A stretch of DNA of 64,000 nucleotides from DAOUBP01 sp034432655 (GTDB taxonomy: Bacteria; Chloroflexota; Anaerolineae; CG2-30-64-16): contig DAOUBP010000027.1 in NCBI GenBank assembly GCA_034432655.1, forward strand, positions 4,422 through 68,421, given 5' to 3'. Positions within the stretch are counted from its first letter, which is position 1, and every line of letters begins with the position of its first letter. The notes beneath the pieces are model-generated. The model was not told the origin of the DNA, searched no databases, and saw nothing but the letters and a program-made list of their open reading frames with translations. Of this stretch, positions 25,244-34,991 are shown piece by piece. Made by a program: the position numbers and the translations under genes.

Positions 25244-27274
25244 TCAACGCTGCTTGCGCCGAATAAAAACGAGCACCCACAGCGCGAGCGGCAGCATGAC
25301 GCCGGCCACAACGGGCCAGGGGATGGGGGCAGCCTTTCCTGCCGTCGCTGCGGGGACTTCAGGTGGATGTAGCAGGACGCGCGCCGCAGCGTCCGCATTC
25401 AGGTGCGCGTCGCTCACCGAGACGCCATTGGCGCGCGCCAAGTAGGCTGCCAACTGCCAGTATTCTTCCGCTGGCAGGCTTCCGGGCGCCTGCCACGGCA
25501 TCTGGGCAGCCAGATAGCTGTGAAGGTCGGCCAGCGTCGCAAAACGCGCCAGCGTTCCAGGGCCGATCACCGGCGGCGCGTAATAGGGCAACTGAAACCC
25601 TTCAGGGGGATGGTTCGACGCATGGCAGCGTGACTGCCAGCAATTGCGGTGCGCGGGATCCCATGCGTTGCGCCACTCTTCGGTCAGCCCCTGGCCGCGG
25701 TCGCCGTGACACACCATGCACCTGAACCAATAGGCCTGCGCGCCCAGGTCTGCCTGAGTCGGCGGGTAGACCGTGGGTGGCGGGGACAAGCGATCGGGCG
25801 TGGCCATCCCCATCGGCTCGCCATCCCGCTCAGGCGCCACCACGCCGGCCGGAGCCACAGGCGTCGCCATCAACGGGGCAAGCGCCAGCAGGCCGGGTGC
25901 CCGGCCGGGGCGGACCGTCCTGGGAATCCCCCATGTGTCAGGCACTTCGGAAGTTCCTGACAGGTGGGGGATCTCATTCGCCGTGGCGCCGGGCGCGGCA
26001 CGGGCATCCGCCCTGAAAATCGTCGCCTGCCATCCATGAATGTTTTCACGAAGACACGCATTCCACGGTGCGCTATTCGTGTATTCGTGGCTCATTCGAG
26101 GGCGGCAACCGGCAACATTTTCATCCTTTACCGCGCGCTGCGCTACGGGAGCTACCGACCGGCACGCCACCAGCCGCACCGGCGTGATGCCCCGCAACAG
26201 ACAGTCCACCACCTGGTCTCCTGCCGCGGACTCGGCCCGCATCCAGACATAGCTGCCCTGTTGGGCCAGCCGACGGGCCCGCGGAGGCTCCGCAAAGCGC
26301 CCCTGCTGCGCGTCCAGTGCAGCGCGTGCTGACGCGTCCACGACCACGTTGCATTCCGGACAGCCCTCAACAGCCTGGCCGGCCAACAGGGCCGGCAGGC
26401 CGCGCTGATAGGCCGGGCTGGCGTCCCAACAAAATGACATCTGATCGGCCACAATACGGCAATTGATCCAGGCGCCGTTGTCGAAATGCGCCACCACAAA
26501 GACGGTGCCCGCTGCGCCCAGGTCAATCTCGCCGACGCGCAGCGTGTAGCCGGAGCTGAGCAAATGGCGCACACCCGCCGCCGCGTTGTAATTGACCCCG
26601 CGCTCAATACTGAGCGCGAACAAATCGCCCTCGTATGTGCGCGCCGTCCGGATCACCTGCTCCGTCAGGCCGAGCGCCCGGCGCACCGGCTGGTAGACCA
26701 GGTTATCGGCGATGAGACCGACGCCGAAGAGCAGCGGCAACGGCAACAGAAGCAAGAACCATGTCTGCCCCGTCAGGCGACGGTCGGCTGTGCAACTGGC
26801 TGCGATGCCTTCCAGGCGATGCGGCTGCAGCAGGCCCAGTATCACCAATGGCAGGAGGATGAAAAACCCGGCCATGACCTGGCGTGCCAGGGCGGCCGGG
26901 CTGAAGGGATAAAGGGGGAGACCCCAAAAACGACGATCCAGGAGCCACGCCACCAGGGTGCTGCCCTCGTATGGCAGGTGGCCCAAGACGGCGGTAACGC
27001 CGACCCCTGCCGCGGTCCACAGCAACAGGGCCAACGCCGTTTTGTGAAAGAACGCAGTCACCCAACCTGTCAGGCCGGCCAGTGCCACCAGGCAGAGCAG
27101 GCCGAACAGAAGACTGGCGTACCAGAGGAACGCAGCTGCCCCACCCGCTGCCAGAGCACTGGGCCCCAGCGCGCCCAGCGCCACCGCCAGGCCGATCAAC
27201 ATCCCGTTCAACAGGCCCAGCCGGGCAGGGACGCCGGCACCGGCTGCCATACCCTGACTGAGGCGTAGACGCAT
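25244..27274 (-). CDS. Membrane protein joined in frame to a dihaem-type cytochrome c
   Basis: About 676 residues. The first ~225 residues hold seven or so membrane spans. A beta-rich external domain with 'CWDASPAYQRGLPALL' and 'EGCPECNVVVDAS' follows to about 390. A ~70-residue segment is translated repeat DNA ('MSHEYTNSAPWNACLRENIH', 'EIPHLSGTSEVPDTWG'). The last ~190 residues are a third copy of the CxxCHGDRGQGL + NCWQSRCH cytochrome with its C-terminal helix. Start at 27274 gives a two-base gap to the permease gene ahead. Either it is a real fusion, or two genes were welded by repeat insertion. Confidence 0.75.
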   Translation of the reverse strand: MRLRLSQGMAAGAGVPARLGLLNGMLIGLAVALGALGPSALAAGGAAAFLWYASLLFGLLCLVALAGLTGWVTAFFHKTALALLLWTAAGVGVTAVLGHLPYEGSTLVAWLLDRRFWGLPLYPFSPAALARQVMAGFFILLPLVILGLLQPHRLEGIAASCTADRRLTGQTWFLLLLPLPLLFGVGLIADNLVYQPVRRALGLTEQVIRTARTYEGDLFALSIERGVNYNAAAGVRHLLSSGYTLRVGEIDLGAAGTVFVVAHFDNGAWINCRIVADQMSFCWDASPAYQRGLPALLAGQAVEGCPECNVVVDASARAALDAQQGRFAEPPRARRLAQQGSYVWMRAESAAGDQVVDCLLRGITPVRLVACRSVAPVAQRAVKDENVAGCRPRMSHEYTNSAPWNACLRENIHGWQATIFRADARAAPGATANEIPHLSGTSEVPDTWGIPRTVRPGRAPGLLALAPLMATPVAPAGVVAPERDGEPMGMATPDRLSPPPTVYPPTQADLGAQAYWFRCMVCHGDRGQGLTEEWRNAWDPAHRNCWQSRCHASNHPPEGFQLPYYAPPVIGPGTLARFATLADLHSYLAAQMPWQAPGSLPAEEYWQLAAYLARANGVSVSDAHLNADAAARVLLHPPEVPAATAGKAAPIPWPVVAGVMLPLALWVLVFIRRKQR
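25924..25974. repeat. Long imperfect palindrome inside the fusion gene
   Basis: GAATCCCCCATGTGTCAGG and its near reverse complement CCTGACAGGTGGGGGATCTC flank CACTTCGGAAGTT. It makes a 22-bp stem in DNA that codes for 'EIPHLSGTSEVPDTWGIP'. Its layout is that of a dispersed hairpin repeat. Confidence 0.75.
26037..26100. repeat. GTTTTCACGAAGACACG / ATTCGTGTATTCGTGGC repeat pair inside fusion gene
   Basis: The two segments are of a type seen dispersed in many Chloroflexota and planctomycete genomes (recalled, not searched). Here they code for the linker between the membrane part and the cytochrome part. Confidence 0.5.
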
Positions 27275-27276
27275 CC

Positions 27277-28335
27277 TCAGCCTCGCGCGCTGCGCAGCTT
27301 CGGATCCAGGATATCGCGCAGGGCGTCGCCGATCAGGTTCCACCCCAGGCCGAACAGCAGCAAAGCGACACCGGGGTAGACGACGATGAACCAAAACCGA
27401 TCCAGGCTCAAGATATAGTCACGGGCAAAACTGATAATCTGGCCCCAATCCGCGTAGCCGATGTCGGTGCCCACCCCCAGGAAGCTGAGGGCGGCGAAGC
27501 TCAACACGATAGCGCCCACGTCCAGCGACGCCAGCACCATGGTGGCGAAGATGGCGTTGGGCAGGATGTGTTGGAGCAGGATGCGGCTGTCTTTGGCGCC
27601 AATGACGCGCGCCGCCAGGACGTAATCGCGCTCCTTGATGGTCAGGATGTCGCCTCGGATCAGGCGGCCATAGGTCATCCAGCCGAAAGCGATCAACGCG
27701 ATCATGGCTGGCCAGATCCCGCGGCCGAACAACGGCACCAGGATGGACGTCAGGGTCAGCGCGGCCAGCAGGAACGGGAACGCCTGGAAGATCTCCAGGA
27801 TGCGCATCAGCACATCGTCCAGCACACCGCCGCGATAGCCGGCCAGCGATCCGATCACCAGCCCGATCAACAGCGCACTGGCCACCACCACGATGCCCAC
27901 GAAGATCGCCGTCCGGGTGCCCCACACCATGCCGTAGAAGATATCGAACTGGCCGCTGGTGGTGCCCAGGAGATGGACCCATTTGTCCTTGCCCGTCACC
28001 GTCTTGTACCAGGCCGGCACAGGCGGCGCGTTGCGTTTCCACTCGGTGCCCGGGGGTTGCGGTTGGGGCCCAAAACCGTCGCGCGGGATCAAATATGGGT
28101 TCGCGTTGGGGCGCACCGGCGGCGCCAACACCGGTGCCAACGCGGCAACGGCAAAAAACGCGGCCAGGATCAAGATCCCTGCGACAGAAAGCGGGTTGGT
28201 TACCAGGCCGCGCAACAGCCGATACCATTCTGGCCCCAACAGGCGCTCCAGACGGCTGCGCCGACGCAGGCCGTAAAACTCCAAGTCCTCTTCCTGCCCC
28301 TTGTCTGCCACACCGATTACCTTTTCAGAAACCAT
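27277..28335 (-). CDS. ABC permease, OppC/DppC-like (system B)
   Basis: 352 residues. A cytoplasmic N-terminus with 'YGLRRRSRLERLLGPEWYRL' precedes the first span. An external loop of about 70 residues ends in 'HLLGTTSGQFDIFYGMVWGT', the family's pre-domain motif, and the EAA loop is 'DYVLAARVIGAKDSRILLQH'. It lies ten bases after its OppB partner and two bases before the membrane/cytochrome fusion, so one message could carry both. Solute unknown; belongs with the 29495 receptor. Confidence 0.92.
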   Translation of the reverse strand: MVSEKVIGVADKGQEEDLEFYGLRRRSRLERLLGPEWYRLLRGLVTNPLSVAGILILAAFFAVAALAPVLAPPVRPNANPYLIPRDGFGPQPQPPGTEWKRNAPPVPAWYKTVTGKDKWVHLLGTTSGQFDIFYGMVWGTRTAIFVGIVVVASALLIGLVIGSLAGYRGGVLDDVLMRILEIFQAFPFLLAALTLTSILVPLFGRGIWPAMIALIAFGWMTYGRLIRGDILTIKERDYVLAARVIGAKDSRILLQHILPNAIFATMVLASLDVGAIVLSFAALSFLGVGTDIGYADWGQIISFARDYILSLDRFWFIVVYPGVALLLFGLGWNLIGDALRDILDPKLRSARG

Positions 28336-28345
28336 GCCGCACCTC

Positions 28346-29410
28346 TCAGCCCAGCCTGACGCGCGGATCGAGGAACGCGTACAGGACGTCCACGGCCAGG
28401 TTTGCCAGGATCAACAAAGTGGCGTTGAAGAGCACAAAGCCCAGCACGGTCAACACGTCCAGGCTCTGCGCCGCGGCCGCCACGGCCGAGCCCATGCCCG
28501 GGTAATTGAACACCGTCTCGGTGATCACGACGCCGTTAAGCAACCCCACCACGGAGAGGCCGGCCACGGTCACCACCGGGATCAGCGCGTTCTTGCGCAC
28601 GTGCCGGTTGATCACCACCTTCTCGGTCAGGCCTTTGGAGCGCGCCGTGCGCACGTAGTCCTGGCGCAAGGCCTCCAACATGGAAGAACGGGTGATCTTG
28701 AGCAGCAACGCCCACTGGATGTAGCACAGGGTGATGATGGGCAACACCAAGTGGCGCAGAGCATCCAGGAAGATGTCCGGCCGCAGGTTCAGGATGGCGT
28801 CAATGGTGTTCATCTGGGTATAGCGGACAAAACTATCCGACATGACCACCTGCGTCGCCCAGTCGGACAATCGCCCCGGTGGAAACCACCCTGTCTTGGC
28901 GTATAACAGCATCAACACCAGCAAGCCAAACACGAAGGTGGGGAACGACCAGCCGATGATGGCAAAAACCCGCGCGAACTGGTCAATGGGCTTGTTGTGG
29001 TGGACGGCCGCCTGAATGCCCAACCAGATGCCCACCCCCACGATCGGTAACACCGCCCATAATGCCAGCTCGGCCGTGGCCGGCAGGCGGTGAAGAAGCA
29101 AATCAATCACAGGTTGTCGGCCGGTGCGTGAAAACCCCAGGTCGCCGCGCAAGACACCGCCCACCTTCTGGCCGGTCTCTGCATCAACCGCTCCCGTCAG
29201 CCAGCGCCAGTATTGCACCCACACCGGCTTATCGAGCCCATAGCGCTTGATGACCCGATCCACCTGGGCCTCAGTCTTCGGGATGTCGCGGATGTAAAGC
29301 GCCGAGCGCTCTACGGGGCCCAGAATCTGCAGCATCAAGAAGATGAGAATGGTCACGCCCGCCACCGTGATGGGCAACTGCAGCAGGCGCCGGATGATGT
29401 ATGTAGTCAT
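28346..29410 (-). CDS. ABC permease, OppB/DppB-like (system B)
   Basis: 354 residues with six spans. The N-terminus 'MTTYIIRRLLQLPITVAGVT' and the 'DKPVWVQYWRWLTG' loop with 'GVLRGDLGFSRTGRQPVIDL' are the OppB hallmark, and the coupling motif is 'DYVRTARSKGLTEKVVINRH'. It is separated from the binding-protein gene by a strong hairpin that may lower its expression relative to the receptor. Confidence 0.93.
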   Translation of the reverse strand: MTTYIIRRLLQLPITVAGVTILIFLMLQILGPVERSALYIRDIPKTEAQVDRVIKRYGLDKPVWVQYWRWLTGAVDAETGQKVGGVLRGDLGFSRTGRQPVIDLLLHRLPATAELALWAVLPIVGVGIWLGIQAAVHHNKPIDQFARVFAIIGWSFPTFVFGLLVLMLLYAKTGWFPPGRLSDWATQVVMSDSFVRYTQMNTIDAILNLRPDIFLDALRHLVLPIITLCYIQWALLLKITRSSMLEALRQDYVRTARSKGLTEKVVINRHVRKNALIPVVTVAGLSVVGLLNGVVITETVFNYPGMGSAVAAAAQSLDVLTVLGFVLFNATLLILANLAVDVLYAFLDPRVRLG

Positions 29411-29441
29411 GGCTTTGATCCCTGGGGTAAGGATAGTGACA

Positions 29442-29474
29442 GCGCAGGGGCGGCGGCAGTCGCCACCCCTGCGC
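29442..29474 (-). promoter_or_regulatory. mRNA hairpin between receptor and permease genes (system B)
   Basis: Arms GCGCAGGGGCGGCG and CGCCACCCCTGCGC pair with 13 of 14 matches across a 5-base loop. There is no T-run after it on the minus strand. It is more likely a 3' stabiliser or partial attenuator of the receptor message than a full terminator. Confidence 0.6.
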
Positions 29475-29494
29475 GCAGTTTTTACTGCTGAACC

Positions 29495-31561
29495 TTATTC
29501 AGTGGCCAGCTCGTAAGCATAGAAGTAACCGGCGAACAGCAGCGGGTTGTAGTACCAGCCCTTCACCCAGCGCTGCTCGTAGCGGACATCGGTGGCCTGG
29601 GCCAGGGTGATCTGGATAGCCTGATCATGATGCAGCTTTTGCAGCTCGAAGTAAATCTTCTCGCGCTCTTTCGGATCGCTGGCGGCCACACCCTTGTTCA
29701 CCAGCTCCTGGAACTGCGCCTTCAGATCCTCGGGCAGGTTCTGGCGGCCGGCGTAAGTGCCGACGGTGAACGGCTGTACCCAGTTATGCGGGTCGTGGAT
29801 GTCCTCGATCCAGCCGCTGACCGCCACCGGCAGCTGCTTGGCGCGGAAGGAGCGCAGCAGGGTGGGCCAGGGCAGGCCGACGATCTCGATCTGGTACTTG
29901 TCGTTCACGGCCCGCAGGTTATTCTGCAGGATCGCAGCGATGGTCTGGCGGGTCACGTTACCGGTGTTGAACGCCACCTGCAGGCGGAAGCCGACCTCCG
30001 GCAGTTTGCCGTCCCAGGCCTGAGCCAGCTCTTCCTTGCACTTGTCCAGGTCGAACTCGTACATCTCGCCGTCGGGATTGTAACCCAGCATGCCCAGGAT
30101 GATGGGGCCGTTGTTGCGCACACCCTCGCCGTTCAGGGCGTCCTGGATGTAAGTGTCATAGTCGAAGCAGTAGTTGAACGCCCGGCGGACATGGATGTCG
30201 GAGAAGAAGTTCGGCGGGACGCCGTTGCCGTCCAGCTTGCCGCTACCGATGTAGGGGTTATTGCCCTGTTCGTCGGTGGCGACGTTGAAGTTCAGGAAGA
30301 CGTCGGTGCGGCTGACCGAGGGCAGGCCCGGCCACTTGCGCAGCGGCGCATCGGGGTTGTCGGTGGGCTTGCACTCGTAAGTCTTGTAGTCGCAGATTTC
30401 GCCCACGTACTCGTCCACCTGCGGCCGGTTGGCGACCGGCACGGCTACCGTCTCTGCATCGCCAGCCTGGAGGATCGCAAAGCGGGTGCCCCACTCGTCC
30501 ACCAGCCGCTCCACCACGCGCTTGATCTTCGGCTTGCCGGCCGGGCCACCGGGCCACATAGGCTCATTGTCCGGCCGCCAGTAGTTCTCGTTGGCCACCA
30601 GTACCCAGCCCTCACCCGGCGTCCAGCTCTCCAGCTTGTAAGGGCCGGTGCCGTTGATCTTGTCGGACAGCGGGTCGTTCTCCGCGCCGAGGGCGTAATG
30701 GTCCACCCAGGTCTCACAAGAGCCGTCCCAGGCGCCGTTCTCGATCGCCCAATCCTTGTCCAGCGCCGAGCCCCAGCTCTGCGCCAGGGTGGCCAGGAAA
30801 GGCCCCCACGGCTGCGCCAGGTTGAAGGTCAGGGTGAAGTTGGTGTCATCGGCCTCCACCGTGGCCTTGACTTTCTCGCAGACGGCCACCAGCTGCTCCG
30901 GCGTCGCATTGGCCTTTAGCGCCTCAGGATCACCGGCATACTCGCCGTCCGCGATCTCCTCGGTCACATCACCCGAGGTGTAGCCCAGGAGCGGTTCCAG
31001 CAGCAACCATTGCGGGCCGTTGGGATCGGACTGCAAGAGGCCGCGCTCAAAAGTGTACTCGAAGTCGCTGGGGGTCAAGTCGTTGCCGTTGTGGAACTTA
31101 ACGCCCCGGCGGATCTTGAAGGTGTAGGTCTTGCCGTCAGGCGAAATGCCGCCGTTCTCCAGCGAAGGCACCTCGGTAGCCAGGATGGGGATGTAGGTGG
31201 TTGCATCCTCTTTGTTGAACCAGATCAACCCCTCCATGACGTTCATGATCACGGCCGCGCTGGCGGTGTCGTACGCCAGGTTGGGGTCCAGGGTGTCAAT
31301 ATCGCCGAAGGTGACCAGGGTGTAGGTGTCGGGCCGCGGGGCCACGAATTTCACCGGAGCCGGGGTCGGGGTCACCACCTTCTCGACCACCTTCTCCTTC
31401 TCAACCACCTGGGTCACGACCTTCTCGACCTCAACCTGCTTCTCCTTCTCCACCACCACCGTCTGGACGACGGTTTGCGGGGTGGGCGCCGGGCATGCGG
31501 TCAGGATCATGCTGATGATGACCAGCACGCCGATCAAAACGGACAACTTCTTGGTAGACAT
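29495..31561 (-). CDS. ABC substrate-binding lipoprotein, family 5 (system B)
   Basis: 688 residues from the ATG at 31561, with AGGAGGAG ahead. The signal peptide ends in a lipobox 'ILTAC' (Cys at about 21), then comes a Val/Glu/Lys heptad-like tether and the SBP_bac_5 fold ('YTLVTFGDIDTLDPNLAYDT', 'GVKFHNGNDLTPSDFEYTFE'). It hands solute to the permeases just downstream. Large Dpp/Opp receptors bind peptides, glycans or haem; this sequence alone does not say which. Its tether is nearly identical in style to that of the system C receptor. Confidence 0.93.
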   Translation of the reverse strand: MSTKKLSVLIGVLVIISMILTACPAPTPQTVVQTVVVEKEKQVEVEKVVTQVVEKEKVVEKVVTPTPAPVKFVAPRPDTYTLVTFGDIDTLDPNLAYDTASAAVIMNVMEGLIWFNKEDATTYIPILATEVPSLENGGISPDGKTYTFKIRRGVKFHNGNDLTPSDFEYTFERGLLQSDPNGPQWLLLEPLLGYTSGDVTEEIADGEYAGDPEALKANATPEQLVAVCEKVKATVEADDTNFTLTFNLAQPWGPFLATLAQSWGSALDKDWAIENGAWDGSCETWVDHYALGAENDPLSDKINGTGPYKLESWTPGEGWVLVANENYWRPDNEPMWPGGPAGKPKIKRVVERLVDEWGTRFAILQAGDAETVAVPVANRPQVDEYVGEICDYKTYECKPTDNPDAPLRKWPGLPSVSRTDVFLNFNVATDEQGNNPYIGSGKLDGNGVPPNFFSDIHVRRAFNYCFDYDTYIQDALNGEGVRNNGPIILGMLGYNPDGEMYEFDLDKCKEELAQAWDGKLPEVGFRLQVAFNTGNVTRQTIAAILQNNLRAVNDKYQIEIVGLPWPTLLRSFRAKQLPVAVSGWIEDIHDPHNWVQPFTVGTYAGRQNLPEDLKAQFQELVNKGVAASDPKEREKIYFELQKLHHDQAIQITLAQATDVRYEQRWVKGWYYNPLLFAGYFYAYELATE

Positions 31562-31646
31562 GCTCTCCTCCTGACAAAATGATGTGGTGGGATACAACGC
31601 GGTAGGTTTAGGCTATCAGATGCTACTCTCGAATTCGATCACCTCC

Positions 31647-32635
<989 letters not shown>

Positions 32636-32639
<4 letters not shown>

Positions 32640-33658
32640 CGCACCGCCTCCTGATAAGCTTGGGTGGGGGCCGCCCTGGTCACGTCTACCCAACAGGCAA
32701 CTTTGTGGTTCGGCAAGATCGGCTCCAGGGTCGGGTTCTCAACCGCGCAGCGCTCGACGCGATAACGGCAGCGGGGATAGAAGGGACAGCCTTTGGGCAG
32801 GTCAATCAGATCAGGGGGCAAACCCTCGATAGAGGTCAACCGCCGTGCCCGGCCTTCGTCCAGCCGCGGCAACGAGCCCAACAGGCCGATGGTGTAGGGG
32901 TGACGGGGGTTGCCGTACAGCTCCTTAACCGCCGCCTCCTCTACGATGAAGCCCGCGTACATCACGATTACCCGATCGGCCAGGCCGGCCACCACCCCCA
33001 GGTCATGGGTGATCCAGATGATGGCCATGCCGATCTCATCCCGCAAGCGTTTGACCAGGTCGGTAATCTGGGCCTGGATGGTCACGTCCAGCGCGGTGGT
33101 GGGCTCGTCGGCGATCAACAACTGGGGATTGCAGCTCAGCCCCATCGCGATCATCACGCGCTGCCGCATACCGCCGGAGAACTGATGGGGATAATCGTCC
33201 AACCGTTCGGCTGCCCGGGGGATGCCGACCAGCTCCAAAAGCTCAACAGTACGCTTGCGGGCGGCCTCTTTGTTCATCCCCAGATGCAACATCAAGGCCT
33301 CAGAAATCTGAAAACCGATGGTCAACACCGGGTTGAGGGAGGTCATGGGGTCCTGGAAGATCATGGCGATGCGATTGCCGCGCACCTGGCGGATTTCCTC
33401 TTCCGAAACCTTCAACAGGTCCTTGCGGTCGCTATCGGTGCCGAACCACACCTCACCGCCGGTAATCTTACCGGGGGGCTGGGGGATCAGGCGCAGCAAC
33501 GACATCACACCCACACTCTTGCCGCAGCCGCTCTCACCCACAATAGCCAGGGTTTCACCCTCGTCCAGATGATAAGAAATACCGTTGACTGCGTGAACCA
33601 CACCGTCCTGGGTGAAGAAGCGGGTTTCCAGGCCCTTCACCTCCAACAGTCTACTCAT
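32636..33658 (-). CDS. ABC ATP-binding protein, OppD/DppD-like (system B)
   Basis: About 340 residues from the ATG at 33658 with GGAGG ahead. 'GESGCGKSVGVMSLLRLIP' is Walker A, 'FSGGMRQRVMIAMGLSCNPQ' the signature and 'LLIADEPTTALDVTI' Walker B; the tail 'LPKGCPFYPRCRYRVERC' has the Cys set of this family. It is coupled to OppF by a four-base overlap. Gene order D-F-receptor-B-C is unusual only in placing the ATPases first. Confidence 0.93.
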
Positions 33659-33748
33659 CCGTGCCTCCAGGATGTCAAAGTGGGGCTCATAGTGAAGCGG
33701 GGAGATAATAGCACACCGAGGGACAGGTGTCAAGTCAATTTCGGCTGC

Positions 33749-33949
33749 CTACCGCCTGCGCTCACGCGCATAAAGCGCCGCGCCGATCAGGCCCAGGAAC
33801 AGGCCGCTCAACGACGCAGCATAGGAAAGAAAAGCCAGGAGGAAACCGGGCCTGATGATCTGGATCACCATCAAGAAGGGGATGATGAAGCCGACCACGA
33901 GTAACCCGAAGCCGAGGATCATCATCCCCACAGGGCTGAGGAATCTCAT
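33749..33949 (-). CDS. Small two-span membrane protein at end of system C operon
   Basis: 66 residues from the ATG at 33949, which overlaps the stop of the system C OppF gene (ATGA), so it is very likely translated. Two hydrophobic helices with a basic end 'LYARERRR'. No family is recognised. Tight coupling suggests an accessory of the transporter, but this is inference. Confidence 0.55.
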   Translation of the reverse strand: MRFLSPVGMMILGFGLLVVGFIIPFLMVIQIIRPGFLLAFLSYAASLSGLFLGLIGAALYARERRR

Positions 33950-34974
33950 TTGTACAGCCAGCATGCCGCCACGTGCTGCGGCCCCACCTCGAAGTCGGGC
34001 GGCACCTCCACGTCACACAGGCCTTTGATCATGTGTGAACAGCGCGGATGGAACCGGCAGCCGGCCGGCGGCTTCACCAGGCTGGGCGGCTCGCCGGGCG
34101 GCACATCCCGGAACTTGGTCGCGTTGGCGGCATCCGGATCAGAGGTCGCCTCGATCAACGCCTGCGTGTAGGGGTGTTTGGGCGAGCCCAGCAGGTCATG
34201 CACCTTGCCCTTCTCCACGATCTGGCCGGCGTACATCACCATGATCCGCTCGGAGAAGTAGCGGACGGTGGACAGGTCGTGGGTGATGTAGATCACGGCC
34301 AGATGATGGGTGGCCTGCAGGTTGCGCAGCAGCTTCAGGATCTCCACGCGCACCGAGGCATCCAGCATGGAGACCGGTTCATCGGCCACCAGCAGCTTGG
34401 GCTCCATGATCATGGCGCGGGCGATCACCACGCGCTGTTGCTGGCCACCGCTGAGCATGTGGGGGAACTTGGGCAGGAAGTCCTCCACCGGGAACATCTT
34501 GACCTCTTCCAACGCCTTGCGGATGCGCCGTTCCCGTTCCGCCTTGTCCTTGACCCCCGCGATAATCAGCGGCTCCTGGAGAATGCGCTGCACCGACATG
34601 AACGGCGGCAACGCACCATAGGGGTCCTGCTGCACATACCCGATCTGAGTACGGTACCATTGCATCTCACGGCTCGAAAAATCGTTCAGCCGGCGGTTTT
34701 CGAAGATGACTTCGCCTTTGGTGGGGCGGTTGATGCCAAGGATGGTCTTCATCAGGCTGGACTTGCCGCAACCGCTTTCGCCCACCACAGCGATCGTCTC
34801 GTTGGTGGCCAGGTCGAAGCTGACTCCGTCCACGGCGCGCACATAGCCTGCGTGTCCGAAACCGAACCGCCGCAGCTCAAACCAAACCCGCAGATCGCGG
34901 ATCGAAAGCAAGACTTCACCCCGGCCGTTACCGCCCCTGGTCGTCGTCTGTCCCTCTTGACTCATGACAGTCAT
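33946..34974 (-). CDS. ABC ATP-binding protein, OppF/DppF-like (system C)
   Basis: 342 residues. Walker A 'GESGCGKSSLMKTILG', signature 'LSGGQQQRVVIARAMIMEPK', Walker B 'LLVADEPVSMLDASV', and a C-terminal 'VKPPAGCRFHPRCSHMIKGL' cysteine box. The N-terminus has an extra acidic/Gly stretch before 'VLLSIRDLRVWFELRRFG'. It follows the OppD gene by 17 bases. A second start at 34965 is equally possible. Confidence 0.92.
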   Translation of the reverse strand: MTVMSQEGQTTTRGGNGRGEVLLSIRDLRVWFELRRFGFGHAGYVRAVDGVSFDLATNETIAVVGESGCGKSSLMKTILGINRPTKGEVIFENRRLNDFSSREMQWYRTQIGYVQQDPYGALPPFMSVQRILQEPLIIAGVKDKAERERRIRKALEEVKMFPVEDFLPKFPHMLSGGQQQRVVIARAMIMEPKLLVADEPVSMLDASVRVEILKLLRNLQATHHLAVIYITHDLSTVRYFSERIMVMYAGQIVEKGKVHDLLGSPKHPYTQALIEATSDPDAANATKFRDVPPGEPPSLVKPPAGCRFHPRCSHMIKGLCDVEVPPDFEVGPQHVAACWLYK

Positions 34975-34991
34975 CGCTCATCCTCTCCCGC

